Shown here: piece by piece, positions 17,128 to 26,500 of the stretch
Position numbering within the stretch: the stretch's first letter is position 1
Layout of the letters: every line of letters begins with the position of its first letter
Source: Candidatus Vecturithrix granuli
Lineage (GTDB): Bacteria; Moduliflexota; Moduliflexia; Moduliflexales; Moduliflexaceae
Direction: 5' to 3'
DNA: 44,884 nucleotides
NCBI GenBank assembly: GCA_000739535.1
Contig: DF820465.1
Coordinates: 468,506-513,389, forward strand
Notes under the pieces: model-generated
What the model was told of the DNA's origin: nothing
Databases searched by the model: none
What the model saw: the letters and a program-made list of their open reading frames with translations, nothing else
Position numbers and translations under genes: made by a program

Positions 17128-18309
17128 ATGCAGAATATTCTGATTATCAATTACGAATTTCCGCCAGTTGGCGGCGGGGGCGGGGTTGCCACGTATTACA
17201 TTGCCCGCGAACTCTGCCGCAAGGGGTATGAGGTCAGCGTGCTTACGTCGCGTTTTGGATCCCAACGCTGGCGTGAAACCATCGAGAATATTCGCGTTTA
17301 TCGGGTGCCGGTGCTGCGAAAACGGCGTGATTATTGCAGTGTGCTGGAAATGGCGACGTTTATTTTGTCTTCAATTCCGATGTTATTCTTTTTATTATTG
17401 ACCTGTCATTATGATCTGATTCATATTTTCTTTGGCGTTCCCAGTGGCCCTCTGGGTTATCTGGCGAAAAAAATCTTCGGCGTGCCCTATTTGATTCGCA
17501 TGGGCGGCGGCGATGTTCCTGGATTTCGTCCGTTTCAATATAAGAAATTATACAAAATTCTAACGCCGTTTTTAAATATCCTCTGGCGTAATGCTGATTT
17601 TTTGGTTGCCAATAGCGACGGTTTGTGCAAGATGGCTTCGGGAGTATTTCCGGATTTGCCGATTTGCGTGATTCCGAATGGTGTGGATACACGCCGCTTT
17701 ACGAATGGTCATCGCCGTTCTCCTGCGCCAGTGGTCAGGATTTTATTTGTTTCGCGCTTGATCCGCAGGAAAGGACTGCAATTTTTGATTGAGGCGATTC
17801 CGCAGATCGCGCAACAGGCTAAATTCCCATTTGTTATCAAGGTTGTCGGCGACGGGCCGGATAAACAAGAATTTCTGCAACTAGTAAAAGAAAACAGAGT
17901 TGAGGAGCATATCCGCTTTTACGGCTATGTGGATCATGCTGACTTGCCGCACTATTACCTGGATGCTGATATATTTGTGCTGCCTTCTTTAGCTGAAGGT
18001 ATGCCGAACGTGGTGCTCGAAGCGATGGGCAGTGGCCTGCCAGTCGTCGCCACCCGTGTCGCGGGCAGCGAAGAATTGGTGCAGGATGGAGAAAACGGAT
18101 TTCTGGTAGATGCCAAAAATGTTGAGGCCTTAGCGCAGGCGTTAATTACCCTGATTAATCAGCCGGAATTACGGGAACAGATGAGCAAAGGAGCGAAAAT
18201 GATGGCGCGAAAATATACCTGGAACATTGTAACGGAGCACTACACTGCCCTTTATGAACAGATGGCAAGAGTCCATTGCCTGAGCGCGGAATTTCAGCGC
18301 ATGGCTTAG
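17128..18309 (+). CDS. Glycosyltransferase family 4 (GT-B fold)
   Basis: About 393 residues. The N-terminal lobe opens with NILIINYEFPPVGGGGGVA, the glycine loop of GT4 enzymes. The C-terminal lobe has LFVSRLIRRKG and the nucleotide-sugar site with Glu290 and Glu298 (EGMPNVVLE). It should be a retaining transferase adding a sugar from a nucleotide donor to a lipid-linked or polysaccharide acceptor at the inner membrane face. I start at MQNILI; an ATG five codons upstream lies in the arm of the preceding inverted repeat. Neither has a good ribosome site. First gene of the surface-glycan cluster, 48 bp before a methyltransferase. Confidence 0.88.
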   Translation: MQNILIINYEFPPVGGGGGVATYYIARELCRKGYEVSVLTSRFGSQRWRETIENIRVYRVPVLRKRRDYCSVLEMATFILSSIPMLFFLLLTCHYDLIHIFFGVPSGPLGYLAKKIFGVPYLIRMGGGDVPGFRPFQYKKLYKILTPFLNILWRNADFLVANSDGLCKMASGVFPDLPICVIPNGVDTRRFTNGHRRSPAPVVRILFVSRLIRRKGLQFLIEAIPQIAQQAKFPFVIKVVGDGPDKQEFLQLVKENRVEEHIRFYGYVDHADLPHYYLDADIFVLPSLAEGMPNVVLEAMGSGLPVVATRVAGSEELVQDGENGFLVDAKNVEALAQALITLINQPELREQMSKGAKMMARKYTWNIVTEHYTALYEQMARVHCLSAEFQRMA

Positions 18310-18357
18310 TGCGTCGGCCAGGTCTGACAAGTCGGACAGGTCAGACAATTTAAAAGA

Positions 18358-19392
18358 ATGAGAGAACCTTTCTTTTCCACCTTTCACCCGGCCGTCGAGC
18401 AGGTTTTACGCGGCTATACGGTGCAGCCTGAGAGCCAGTTCAGGCAAATGCTGCGGGATGAGTTGGCCGAAATTCCGCAGCCAATTCCTCACACAACGCC
18501 GCAAAACAGATCGTTACACGAACTCTATGAATTGCGCGCCTGTTATCTGGATTGGGAATTGGGCACCGGGTATCTGGGCTTTTTTGCGCAGAATGCGGGG
18601 ACGCGCTATACCTTTACCCGACGTCTTGAAGTTGTGCTGCGAATGCTCGCCCAGGTGTTACACCAGAAGCAGGGACACGCCAGCGCATTGCGGATTTTAG
18701 AAATCGGCTGCGGGGCCGGATTGCTCTGTTTGGAACTGGCGCGATCTGCCAAAATAGTCGTGGGGATTGATATTTCCCATTTTGTCCTGGACTTTGCGAA
18801 CAGAGTGAAAGACTATTTACATTGTGACAATGTCTTTTTTCAACAGGGAGATGCTGAACACCTGGCGTTCGATAATGATACCTTCGATGTTGTGATATGC
18901 AGCGAGGTGCTGGAACATTTGATCAAGCCACAGCAGGCATTGACAGAAATGCGGCGGGTTCTCAAAAAAGATGGCACGCTGATCTTGACAACGCCCTGTG
19001 CATTATCATTATCTGATCTGTGCATGAACCTGTTACGCCTGATTCGTCCATCAATTGAGTCGGAGAAGGATGTGCATTTTGATAAAAAAACCTATCTGGC
19101 TTTGCAGCGTCAGGGAAAACAGCCTGACGCAAAAACCTTTTTGCGGGTGCACACACGCTTTCATTACAATAACTTGCTGGCAATGATAAAAAATGCCGGC
19201 TTTGAAATGCAGCATGCGGTCGGTACAGTATTTGCCTTTCCTCCTCATTATCAGGTGTTTTATCGCTATTGCCCGGCGTTGCTGCTTCCGGCAATTCGAT
19301 TCATGGAAAACCTGTTAAACAGGATGTCCGTATTTCAACGAGTTGGAGCTGTCACGACCTGTTTCCGTTTAAAATCAGGAGACATCTCTTGA
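18358..19392 (+). CDS. Class I SAM-dependent methyltransferase
   Basis: 344 residues. After about 110 N-terminal residues comes a Methyltransf_11-type Rossmann domain: motif I EIGCGAGL (Glu115-Gly121), the acidic Asp138 (VVGIDIS) after strand 2, then FDVVICSEVLEHL and LKKDGTLILTTP. The long C-terminal part may bind the acceptor. In this cluster it probably methylates a sugar or lipid-linked intermediate. The short gap after GT4 holds a TCTGACAAGTCGGACAGG-type short tandem repeat and no ribosome site, so the exact start is less sure. The gene overlaps the next one by 4 nt. Confidence 0.82.
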   Translation: MREPFFSTFHPAVEQVLRGYTVQPESQFRQMLRDELAEIPQPIPHTTPQNRSLHELYELRACYLDWELGTGYLGFFAQNAGTRYTFTRRLEVVLRMLAQVLHQKQGHASALRILEIGCGAGLLCLELARSAKIVVGIDISHFVLDFANRVKDYLHCDNVFFQQGDAEHLAFDNDTFDVVICSEVLEHLIKPQQALTEMRRVLKKDGTLILTTPCALSLSDLCMNLLRLIRPSIESEKDVHFDKKTYLALQRQGKQPDAKTFLRVHTRFHYNNLLAMIKNAGFEMQHAVGTVFAFPPHYQVFYRYCPALLLPAIRFMENLLNRMSVFQRVGAVTTCFRLKSGDIS

Positions 19393-20480
19393 AGATATCC
19401 CCTCATTACCATCAGACAATGCAACAGAATATCAGCAAATCATTTTCATTGAAAACGTTCTTTCCCCAGTGGAATCCGACCAACCATATCATCAAACTGT
19501 TATCATTGGGGTTTGGAGTGATTTTACTCAGTTGGTTGATTTCACAGCTTGAATGGTCTGCAACTCTGGAAATTCTTCGGAATGTCCCTGTCTCATTACT
19601 TCTGGCTGGTTTCATGATCTACGGGTTAAGTTTTTATTTGCGGGCACTCAGATTACAATTGCTGCTGCCAGCGGGTATGAACACGAACCATCTCTTCCCA
19701 ATCGTTCTGATCCATTATATGGCCCTGAACTTGATCCCGGCTCGTTTAGGCGAGCTTTCCTATGTGTATCTCTTAAAACGGATCAATGGCGTTCCAACGG
19801 GCTATAGCATTTCCAATCTGTTGATCGCCAGGATTTTTGATCAATTTGCGATTGCTTTTCTCTTTCTGGTATCGGTTGCTGTAGTTGATCTGCCAACTCA
19901 ATGGTTACGGCTCGTGAGTCTGAGCGTCGGCATATTTTTCATTGTCACCTTGGTGCTGCTGATTGTCATTCTTGCGTACAAAGAACGGGTGCTGCACTGG
20001 ATACAGCAGATCGTCCGGAAATTGAAATGGCATGAACATCCTCTTATCTACAAGGTGATGCGAGAAATCGAGGGGATGGTCGCCGCATTTCGTGAAATCC
20101 AGGTCAAAGCACAGGCATTGCGCATCTTTGGACTTTCCGTGCTGATCTGGATCGGTATTTTTAGCCTCAATTATGTGTTGCTGGTGGCCTTTCACGTATC
20201 GCTTTCGTATATTGAGGTGATTCTGACCTCCACCTTTATTATTTTAATTGGTCTGCTGCCTCTGCGAGTATTCAGCATGATTGGCGTACATGAAACCACA
20301 TGGGTCTTTATTGCGCTTGCCCTGGGAATTTCTCGCAATGTTGCCATTACCGCTGCAATTGGAACCCATATTTTATTAACCTTCTATCTCTTTGTGTTCG
20401 GGGGATATGGGTTATGGCGACTCCAACGGCTCGAAAGAAAAAAAGTTCATGATACGACTATCCGAAACAAATCTGGTTGA
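19389..20480 (+). CDS. LPG-synthase-type (UPF0104/AglD-like) integral membrane protein
   Basis: About 363 residues with seven or more membrane segments. The motif region LIHYMALNLIPARLGELSYVYLLKRI matches the lysylphosphatidylglycerol synthase transmembrane/YbhN family. Members without a synthase domain sit in many polysaccharide and glycolipid clusters and are thought to flip or present lipid-linked sugars. I start at a TTG whose AGGAGA site is six bases upstream, overlapping the methyltransferase stop (TTGA). The next ATG (19419) has no site. It ends one base into the start of GT2, so four genes 17128-21595 are likely one coupled operon. Confidence 0.83.
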   Translation: MKISPHYHQTMQQNISKSFSLKTFFPQWNPTNHIIKLLSLGFGVILLSWLISQLEWSATLEILRNVPVSLLLAGFMIYGLSFYLRALRLQLLLPAGMNTNHLFPIVLIHYMALNLIPARLGELSYVYLLKRINGVPTGYSISNLLIARIFDQFAIAFLFLVSVAVVDLPTQWLRLVSLSVGIFFIVTLVLLIVILAYKERVLHWIQQIVRKLKWHEHPLIYKVMREIEGMVAAFREIQVKAQALRIFGLSVLIWIGIFSLNYVLLVAFHVSLSYIEVILTSTFIILIGLLPLRVFSMIGVHETTWVFIALALGISRNVAITAAIGTHILLTFYLFVFGGYGLWRLQRLERKKVHDTTIRNKSG

Positions 20481-21595
20481 TGAAACAGCATTCGCTTATG
20501 AAAAGAGTTGAAAATATATATCCTAAGGTGACTGTGGTACTTCCAACGTATAATTCGCAGAAATTTTTGGATCAGTGTCTTCCACCGCTTTTAAGTATGG
20601 ATTATGCCAACTATGATATTCTGGTGGTTGATGATTGTTCAGGAGATAGTACGGTCGAACATCTGCGGCAATATTACCCGAAAATTAAAGTGATTCAACT
20701 TCAACAGCGTTCTGGTCATAGCGCAGCGTGTAATACAGGCATCCTGGCTACAGATGCGCGCTATGTGTATATTGTGGAACATCATACGATTGTCACCAAA
20801 ACCGCCTTACTAGAATTAGTCGCGACAATGCTGGATCACCCCAAAACAGCCATTTGTTATTCGAAACAATTAAATATGTATAATGAGCGCGAAATTGTTG
20901 TGGAAGGGAAACGTTATGCTCATTATATCGTCAATCAACAGTGCGAACGAACCCCGTTTAAGGAAGCCTGCTCTTCTGAAACCGAAACGCCTGTGGATGT
21001 CACCTCTGCCGGAACATTTTCATTTCTGCTCGATAAAGAACAATTCAGCACGATCGGCTACTTTGATGAAGATTATTTTATTCATATTAACGATTACGAA
21101 TTCACATTTCGCGCGAAGGCTGCCGGATTAAAGTGTTACTATGTTCCGGCTTCTGTCAGCTATCATAAAAGTTTTGTGAGTACGGCAAGCGACTATAATT
21201 TTCGCGGTGGGAAAAAATACCCCGATTGTCGAACATTTTTTATTGCCCGGAATCGCTGGCTGCTGATCCTGTCCTATTACTCATGGAAAACAATCCTTGT
21301 GCTGAGTCCTGCATTTTTTCTTTATGAATTAGGACTTGTAGGGTTTGTCATTCGGCGAAACGTGTGGAAATCCTATCTGAAAGCGCTCGCGTGGCTGCTC
21401 ACGCATCCGGTCCTGATTCTTGAAAAACGTCGGCGCATTCAGCAGCTTAAACGCCTTAACGATGCCTCCTTACTTGTGGCAGGAGATCTTAATTTTGTGC
21501 CTGGATTATCACAATCAACGCTAGAACGTGTGATCATTCAGTCTTTAACCACATTTTTAACAACCTATTGGAATTGTGTAAAAACATTTCTCTAA
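20480..21595 (+). CDS. Glycosyltransferase family 2 with altered DXD region
   Basis: 371 residues. The GT-A fold starts KVTVVLPTYNSQKFLDQ; Asp51-Asp52 (LVVDDCSGD) form the nucleotide site. At the position of the metal-binding DXD (usually xxNNDT or LDDD) this protein reads VEHHT (residues 99-103), so the metal ligand would be unusual. Later motifs (FDEDYFIHINDYEFTFRAK, corresponding to ED of the acceptor site) are intact, and a C-terminal hydrophobic stretch anchors it to the membrane. ATG overlaps the preceding stop. Its own stop TAA (21593-21595) is the target duplication of a MITE. Probably transfers sugar in glycan assembly. Confidence 0.86.
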   Translation: MKQHSLMKRVENIYPKVTVVLPTYNSQKFLDQCLPPLLSMDYANYDILVVDDCSGDSTVEHLRQYYPKIKVIQLQQRSGHSAACNTGILATDARYVYIVEHHTIVTKTALLELVATMLDHPKTAICYSKQLNMYNEREIVVEGKRYAHYIVNQQCERTPFKEACSSETETPVDVTSAGTFSFLLDKEQFSTIGYFDEDYFIHINDYEFTFRAKAAGLKCYYVPASVSYHKSFVSTASDYNFRGGKKYPDCRTFFIARNRWLLILSYYSWKTILVLSPAFFLYELGLVGFVIRRNVWKSYLKALAWLLTHPVLILEKRRRIQQLKRLNDASLLVAGDLNFVPGLSQSTLERVIIQSLTTFLTTYWNCVKTFL

Positions 21596-21720
21596 GAAGC
21601 TGTTTTAAAAGTTTGCAGGTGAGGAGTGCGAAAGCTCTGCTTTCGCTGTCAAAGCAGAGCTTTGACACTCCTGTTCACCTCTCTCGAAATGCCCGTTGCA
21701 TGGACTTTTAAAACAGCTTC
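21596..21720. mobile_element. MITE, TNA-target family, copy 2 (125 bp)
   Basis: Ends GAAGCTGTTTTAAAAGT and ACTTTTAAAACAGCTTC are perfect inverted repeats. TAA flanks both sides (21593-21595, 21721-21723). It is homologous to copy 1 in the opposite orientation, including the region TCCATGCAACGGGCAT next to one end. The inner palindrome (21623-21671) has GGAGTGCGAAAGC arms. The left TAA is the stop codon of the GT2 gene, so the insertion left the protein unchanged. No transposase inside. Confidence 0.85.
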
Positions 21721-21761
21721 TAACAGAGAGAAGTTCATAAAAAGGATAGATAGATAGCATC

Positions 21762-22826
21762 ATGATAGAGTATATCACGGCATTAAGCCAGGTCATTCGG
21801 AAGCCTCTTGTCATGAGGCACACTCCGATTCATATTCAGTTGGAACCGACGACATTTTGCAATTTGAATTGCAAAATGTGCGGGCGATCCAAGTATTTCA
21901 GTTCTTCACAGCATTTGGGACTTGAACAGTTTTCGAGGATCTTGAAACAGATTCAGCCGAAAAAGATCACTTTGAGCGGCGTCGGAGAACCTTTCATGAA
22001 TCCTGATCTGCCTGAAATGGTCCGCCTGGCGAAAGCGCAGGGATGTTCGGTGAATACGACCACGAATTGTACGCTCTTGACCCCGGAACTTTGCGACCGG
22101 ATCGTTCAAAGCGGGTTAGATCTGGTGAAAATTTCGCTTGATAGCGCGACCTCTGAAACGTATCGCACCATTCGGGGAGAAGATCGTTTTGAACAGGTGC
22201 TTGACGGCGTTCGGACCCTAACAGCCGCCAAAAAACGTCTGGGAAGGTCAAAGCCGTTTATACGGTTCAATTATGTGATGTCGAAGGATAATTACCATGA
22301 AATCGGACAAACAGTGGAACTGGCGCATACACTTGGAGTGGATGCCATCTATTTTCAACCGTTGGAACTGGTAGGTATCGAAGAACGATATGACCTGCTG
22401 GTCGGCGATCTTCGCTACGAGGACTTCGAACGGGAAGTGGCGCAGGCTTTGCATCTCAGCCGTACATTGCGACTCAATACCAACTTGCATCGTATCGCCG
22501 CCATGTTGCCAACTTACTGGAAAAAATACCAGATGGACACGCGCCGGGAAGATGGCCGGATCTGTATTCTGCCCTGGTTTTCAGCTTATGTGACGGTCGA
22601 AGGATTCATTCGCCCCTGCTGTTCATTTTCTCAAACCATGAACGCTGATATGGGCAATATTTTTGAAACCGATATGCCTGACATCTGGAATGGAGAAAAA
22701 TATCAGCAATTCCGCAAATTGATTCGCAACGGAAAACGCCCGTATCCGATTTGCCAGAATTGCGTACCTCAAACCCTGCGGGATATTATGAGGTTATCAG
22801 ACATCCTGCCGGGATTTCTCAAGTAG
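21762..22826 (+). CDS. Radical SAM protein with SPASM-like C-terminus
   Basis: 354 residues. The cluster motif CxxxCxxC is Cys33-Cys37-Cys40 (FCNLNCKMC) and binds the [4Fe-4S] that cleaves SAM. GVGEPFMNPDL and ISLDSATSETYRTIRG are typical of the MoaA/SPASM group. The C-terminal part has more cysteines (RICILPWF, RPCCSF, PICQNC), which should hold an auxiliary cluster. Such enzymes in glycan loci often modify sugars or small molecules; the substrate is not evident. The ATG follows a weak AAGGA. It begins after the MITE, 19 bp ahead of the TylF-like gene. Confidence 0.88.
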   Translation: MIEYITALSQVIRKPLVMRHTPIHIQLEPTTFCNLNCKMCGRSKYFSSSQHLGLEQFSRILKQIQPKKITLSGVGEPFMNPDLPEMVRLAKAQGCSVNTTTNCTLLTPELCDRIVQSGLDLVKISLDSATSETYRTIRGEDRFEQVLDGVRTLTAAKKRLGRSKPFIRFNYVMSKDNYHEIGQTVELAHTLGVDAIYFQPLELVGIEERYDLLVGDLRYEDFEREVAQALHLSRTLRLNTNLHRIAAMLPTYWKKYQMDTRREDGRICILPWFSAYVTVEGFIRPCCSFSQTMNADMGNIFETDMPDIWNGEKYQQFRKLIRNGKRPYPICQNCVPQTLRDIMRLSDILPGFLK

Positions 22827-22844
22827 AAATGGAGGAAGTCATTC

Positions 22845-23591
22845 ATGAGTATCCAAACTCTTAAAAGCCTTGTCAAACGCAGTCCGGCTCTGACGCAAAT
22901 CTATTACATCCTGGAGCTTTTGCCGAGTATTCCGCCCAGGGATTTCATGCGATTTGCGAAGTTGCGTTTAATTTTTACGGTGAAACCGTATTCGGGGCTT
23001 TCTTATGCCAGATTGGCGCAAATATATAACCTTGCTCAACAGATAGAAGCGACAAACTTTTCCGGGGCCTTTGTTGAATGCGGGGTGTGGAATGGAGGCA
23101 GCGCAGCAATTATGGCTGAACTCGCCAAACACAACCGGGAAAGACACGTGTGGTTGTTTGATTCCTGGGAAGGATTGCCTCAACCGACACACGTTGACAT
23201 TTCTCGTGACGGCGAACCAGGGGAAAAGGGCACATCTTTCGGGTATCAAGAAAAAGTCGAGGAAATCTTGTTTCACAAGTTAGTCCTCGATCCCGTCAGG
23301 CAGCATCTTGTCAAAGGTTGGTTTCAGGATACAATTCCTTCAAAAAAGCCACAAATCGGCCCCATTGCGCTTTTACATTTGGATTGCGATTGGTATGAAT
23401 CAATAAAATTTTGTCTGAACGAACTCTATGATCAGGTGCTTGACGGCGGATATATTATTATTGATGATTATGGCTATTGGCAAGGTTGTAAGCAAGCTGT
23501 TGATGAATTTTTGCTGCAAAGAAATTTACAGATCCAGTTGAATTGGATTGACGATATTGGCATCTACTTTCAAAAGACCCCTTCGCGTTGA
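22845..23591 (+). CDS. TylF/MycF-family sugar O-methyltransferase
   Basis: 248 residues, the usual length. Features of the macrocin O-methyltransferase family are visible: SAM loop FVECGVWNGGSA with Glu78, LHLDCDWYES (Asp180, Asp182) and IIIDDYGYWQG (Asp207, Asp208) for Mg2+ and catalysis. Known members methylate deoxysugar hydroxyls. In this cluster it could cap or decorate a polysaccharide residue. The ATG follows GGAGG. Its stop overlaps the upstream region of the YfhO-like gene, so the two are probably translationally coupled. Confidence 0.88.
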   Translation: MSIQTLKSLVKRSPALTQIYYILELLPSIPPRDFMRFAKLRLIFTVKPYSGLSYARLAQIYNLAQQIEATNFSGAFVECGVWNGGSAAIMAELAKHNRERHVWLFDSWEGLPQPTHVDISRDGEPGEKGTSFGYQEKVEEILFHKLVLDPVRQHLVKGWFQDTIPSKKPQIGPIALLHLDCDWYESIKFCLNELYDQVLDGGYIIIDDYGYWQGCKQAVDEFLLQRNLQIQLNWIDDIGIYFQKTPSR

Positions 23592-23599
23592 GGATGAAC

Positions 23600-26500
23600 A
23601 TGTTCAAACAACCTTCTTCTACCTTTTTGACCGTCGCAGGCTTAACGTTGATTTGTGTGCTCTTTTTTAGTCAACTGCTGTTTTCGGGAGAAATTATTAA
23701 TGCAACCGATATTCTCACACAGCAGTATTTTTGGAGTTTTTTTATCCACGAAAATTTATTCACCGATCCCTGTTTTCAAACCTGGCTGCCCTATATTAAC
23801 GCCGGTACTCCGTTCAGCGGAGGCTTAGACCTGGTGTTTCAACCGGTTACTTTGCTGACCTTATTACTTTTCCCGGCGCATATCGCCATCAATTACGAAG
23901 TGGTGCTCTATCTGTTCTTCATGGGTGTGGGCATGTATCTCTATATGCGCGAACTGCGCCTGTCTCAGCTTTCGGCATTTCTGGCAGCTCTGTTCTTCAT
24001 GTTGAATGGCGAGATCGTGTCGTTGATCAACGCCGGACATGTCAATAAAATCGGCGCGATTTCCCCAACTCCTTTAGTTTTTTGGGCATTGGAACGCGCC
24101 TTGCGCCGTAAAACTCTTTCCGCGTTTCTGCTGACTGGCGCCGCGCTCGGCTTCCAATTCTGGCATAGTCACGTCCAGATTTCCTATTATATCTGTATTG
24201 CTGTCGGGATATATTTTGTGATGCGTGTCGGTTTGCTGTATCGCCAGCAGCGCGACCTGAAACAGTTTTCGCGTTTCATTGTTCTGGGAATTGTGATGGT
24301 GCTTGTGTTTCTGCTCCTTTCTGCCGTCAGATTTCTGCCGCTGATCTCCTTTGCGCAAGTGTCGGAACGCGCCGAAGGCGTGAGTTATGAATTCGCCACC
24401 AGTTGGTCTATGCCGCCGGAAGAACTTGTGACCTACATTATTCCCGGCTTTTTCGGGTTCCGGCGCGCCAATCATTACGAAGATGAGCAGAATGTGCTGG
24501 ATGTCCCCTATTGGGGACGCATGCCTTTTACGCAAACCGGACGCTATTTCGGAATTTTGCCGCTGTTATTGGTTGGCCTGGCCCTGTGTTTCGTCAGAAA
24601 CAAGCACGTGTTGACTCTGGGTGTGATCGCCCTGATCGTCTTGCTGCTCGGTATGGGGCAATACATCCCCATCTACAAATTGCTCTATGCCTACATTCCC
24701 GGGTTTAATATGTTCCGGGTGCCCCAGATGATCTTGTTCCTGTTCGCCTTTGCAACCTCAGCCTTAGCCGGATTCGGCGCGGAGTGGCTTATTATTGATT
24801 TGACGGAGCAGAAAGCCAGACGTCTGCGCCTCTTTGTGTTGGGAGGGATCATCCTCTTCTTGCTGTGCTGGCTGCTGACGATCTATCTTTCCCACGCCGA
24901 TCATGAGATGATTTCCGGATTCAAAGATGCTCTTTTACGAAAAGAGGCGACTCAGGAAATCGCGGTGCAGCGCTTCAAAAACATTTCCGCCGGGTTACTG
25001 CGCTTTGATGTGATCTTCGGTCTGTCACTTTTTGTGCTTGGCCTGCGATTAGCGGCCAACGTGCGCTTGCGCTGGTTTCTGGCAGCATTCCTTGCGCTGT
25101 ATCTGTTGGATATTGGCTGGTTTAATGCCAAATACATTGATACAATCTCTTTAGAAGGCTCTATTTATACCAGTGAGAATGACTCTATTCGTTATTTCAA
25201 AGAACATCCAGGGATGTACCGCATTCTGCAAGCTACAAATACGCCCGAGAGCTATGGAACGTTCAATAAATACCTGTATCATCATCTCTACAGCGTCTCC
25301 GGTTATGAAGCCGTAGGCGTGCAATATTACAACGAGTATCTGGAAAACATGATTCTGGGTTCGCCGCTGGTGGATCTGCTGAACGTGCGTTATATTATTG
25401 TATCCAAAGAAACGCAGATTAATGAAGAAACGCCCGAGGTCGGTAAACAGTTTGGGCCGTATAACGTTGTTATGAACGCCGATGCGGTTTTGCTGGAAAA
25501 TTCGCACTATCTTCCGCGCGCGTTTGCAGTCCATCAGGCTCAGGTACTGCCATCGAAGAACGCGATCTTCTCAACCTTACTTGATCCGAGCTTTGATCCG
25601 CGTGAAATTGTGCTCGTTGAGCGGGAATTACCGTCTGAATTTCTGGTAAAACGTTCCACGCAGCAAAGCGTCAGTTCCCGGCTTTCCAGGGTGGATATCA
25701 TAGAATATCGTCACCGGATAATCCGCCTCAAAGCCGAAATGGCTGACGACGGGTTCCTGGTGTTGAGCGAAAAATATTATCCTGGCTGGAAAGCCTTTGT
25801 TGATGGAAAGCAAACCGACATTTATAAAGCCAATTACACGTTCCAGGCGATTTATGCGCCCAAAGGTTCGCATGAGATCATCTTTACTTTTCAACCGACC
25901 CAATTTCAAACCGGGCTATGGATTACGGTGCTGACCGGCATTGGACTCTGTGGTTTCTTCATCTATGAAAAAAGAAGAGCCTCTTTCCCGGCTTGCAGTC
26001 TTCCTGGGGATGAATCCCCAGGCTGTATTCCTCCGCCCTTTCAGGGCGAAAAATCCACATCTGTCAGCCTCTTCCCAGACGGAGAATTGAGTTTGTCGAA
26101 GGGAGAAGAGGTGAAAGAGGAAACTCCCGTTCAAGAGCAGGTGAGTCAGGCGAAAAAAATGAGACATCCTGGCAATGTAATCAAGAATGTGTCGCTGATT
26201 GTCATCAGCGTCATTCTTGCAATCATTTTGATTGAAATCCTGATGCAGAATTCTGCCATGTTTCAGCATGGCGGAGATCTCGCGCCGCGCAATGATCCGA
26301 ATTTAACCTGGCAAAAGCCGGCCGGAATTACCCGCATCATGATTGTCGGCGATTCACTCACGTTTGGAGATGGAGTTAAAGCCACGGAAACTTATCCATA
26401 TCAGCTCAAAGAAAAACTCCATTCCCGGCTTGATGGGCAATTTCAAGTGGTAAATCTGGGAATCATGGAGCTGAATACTGATCAACAAGCGTTGATTCTC

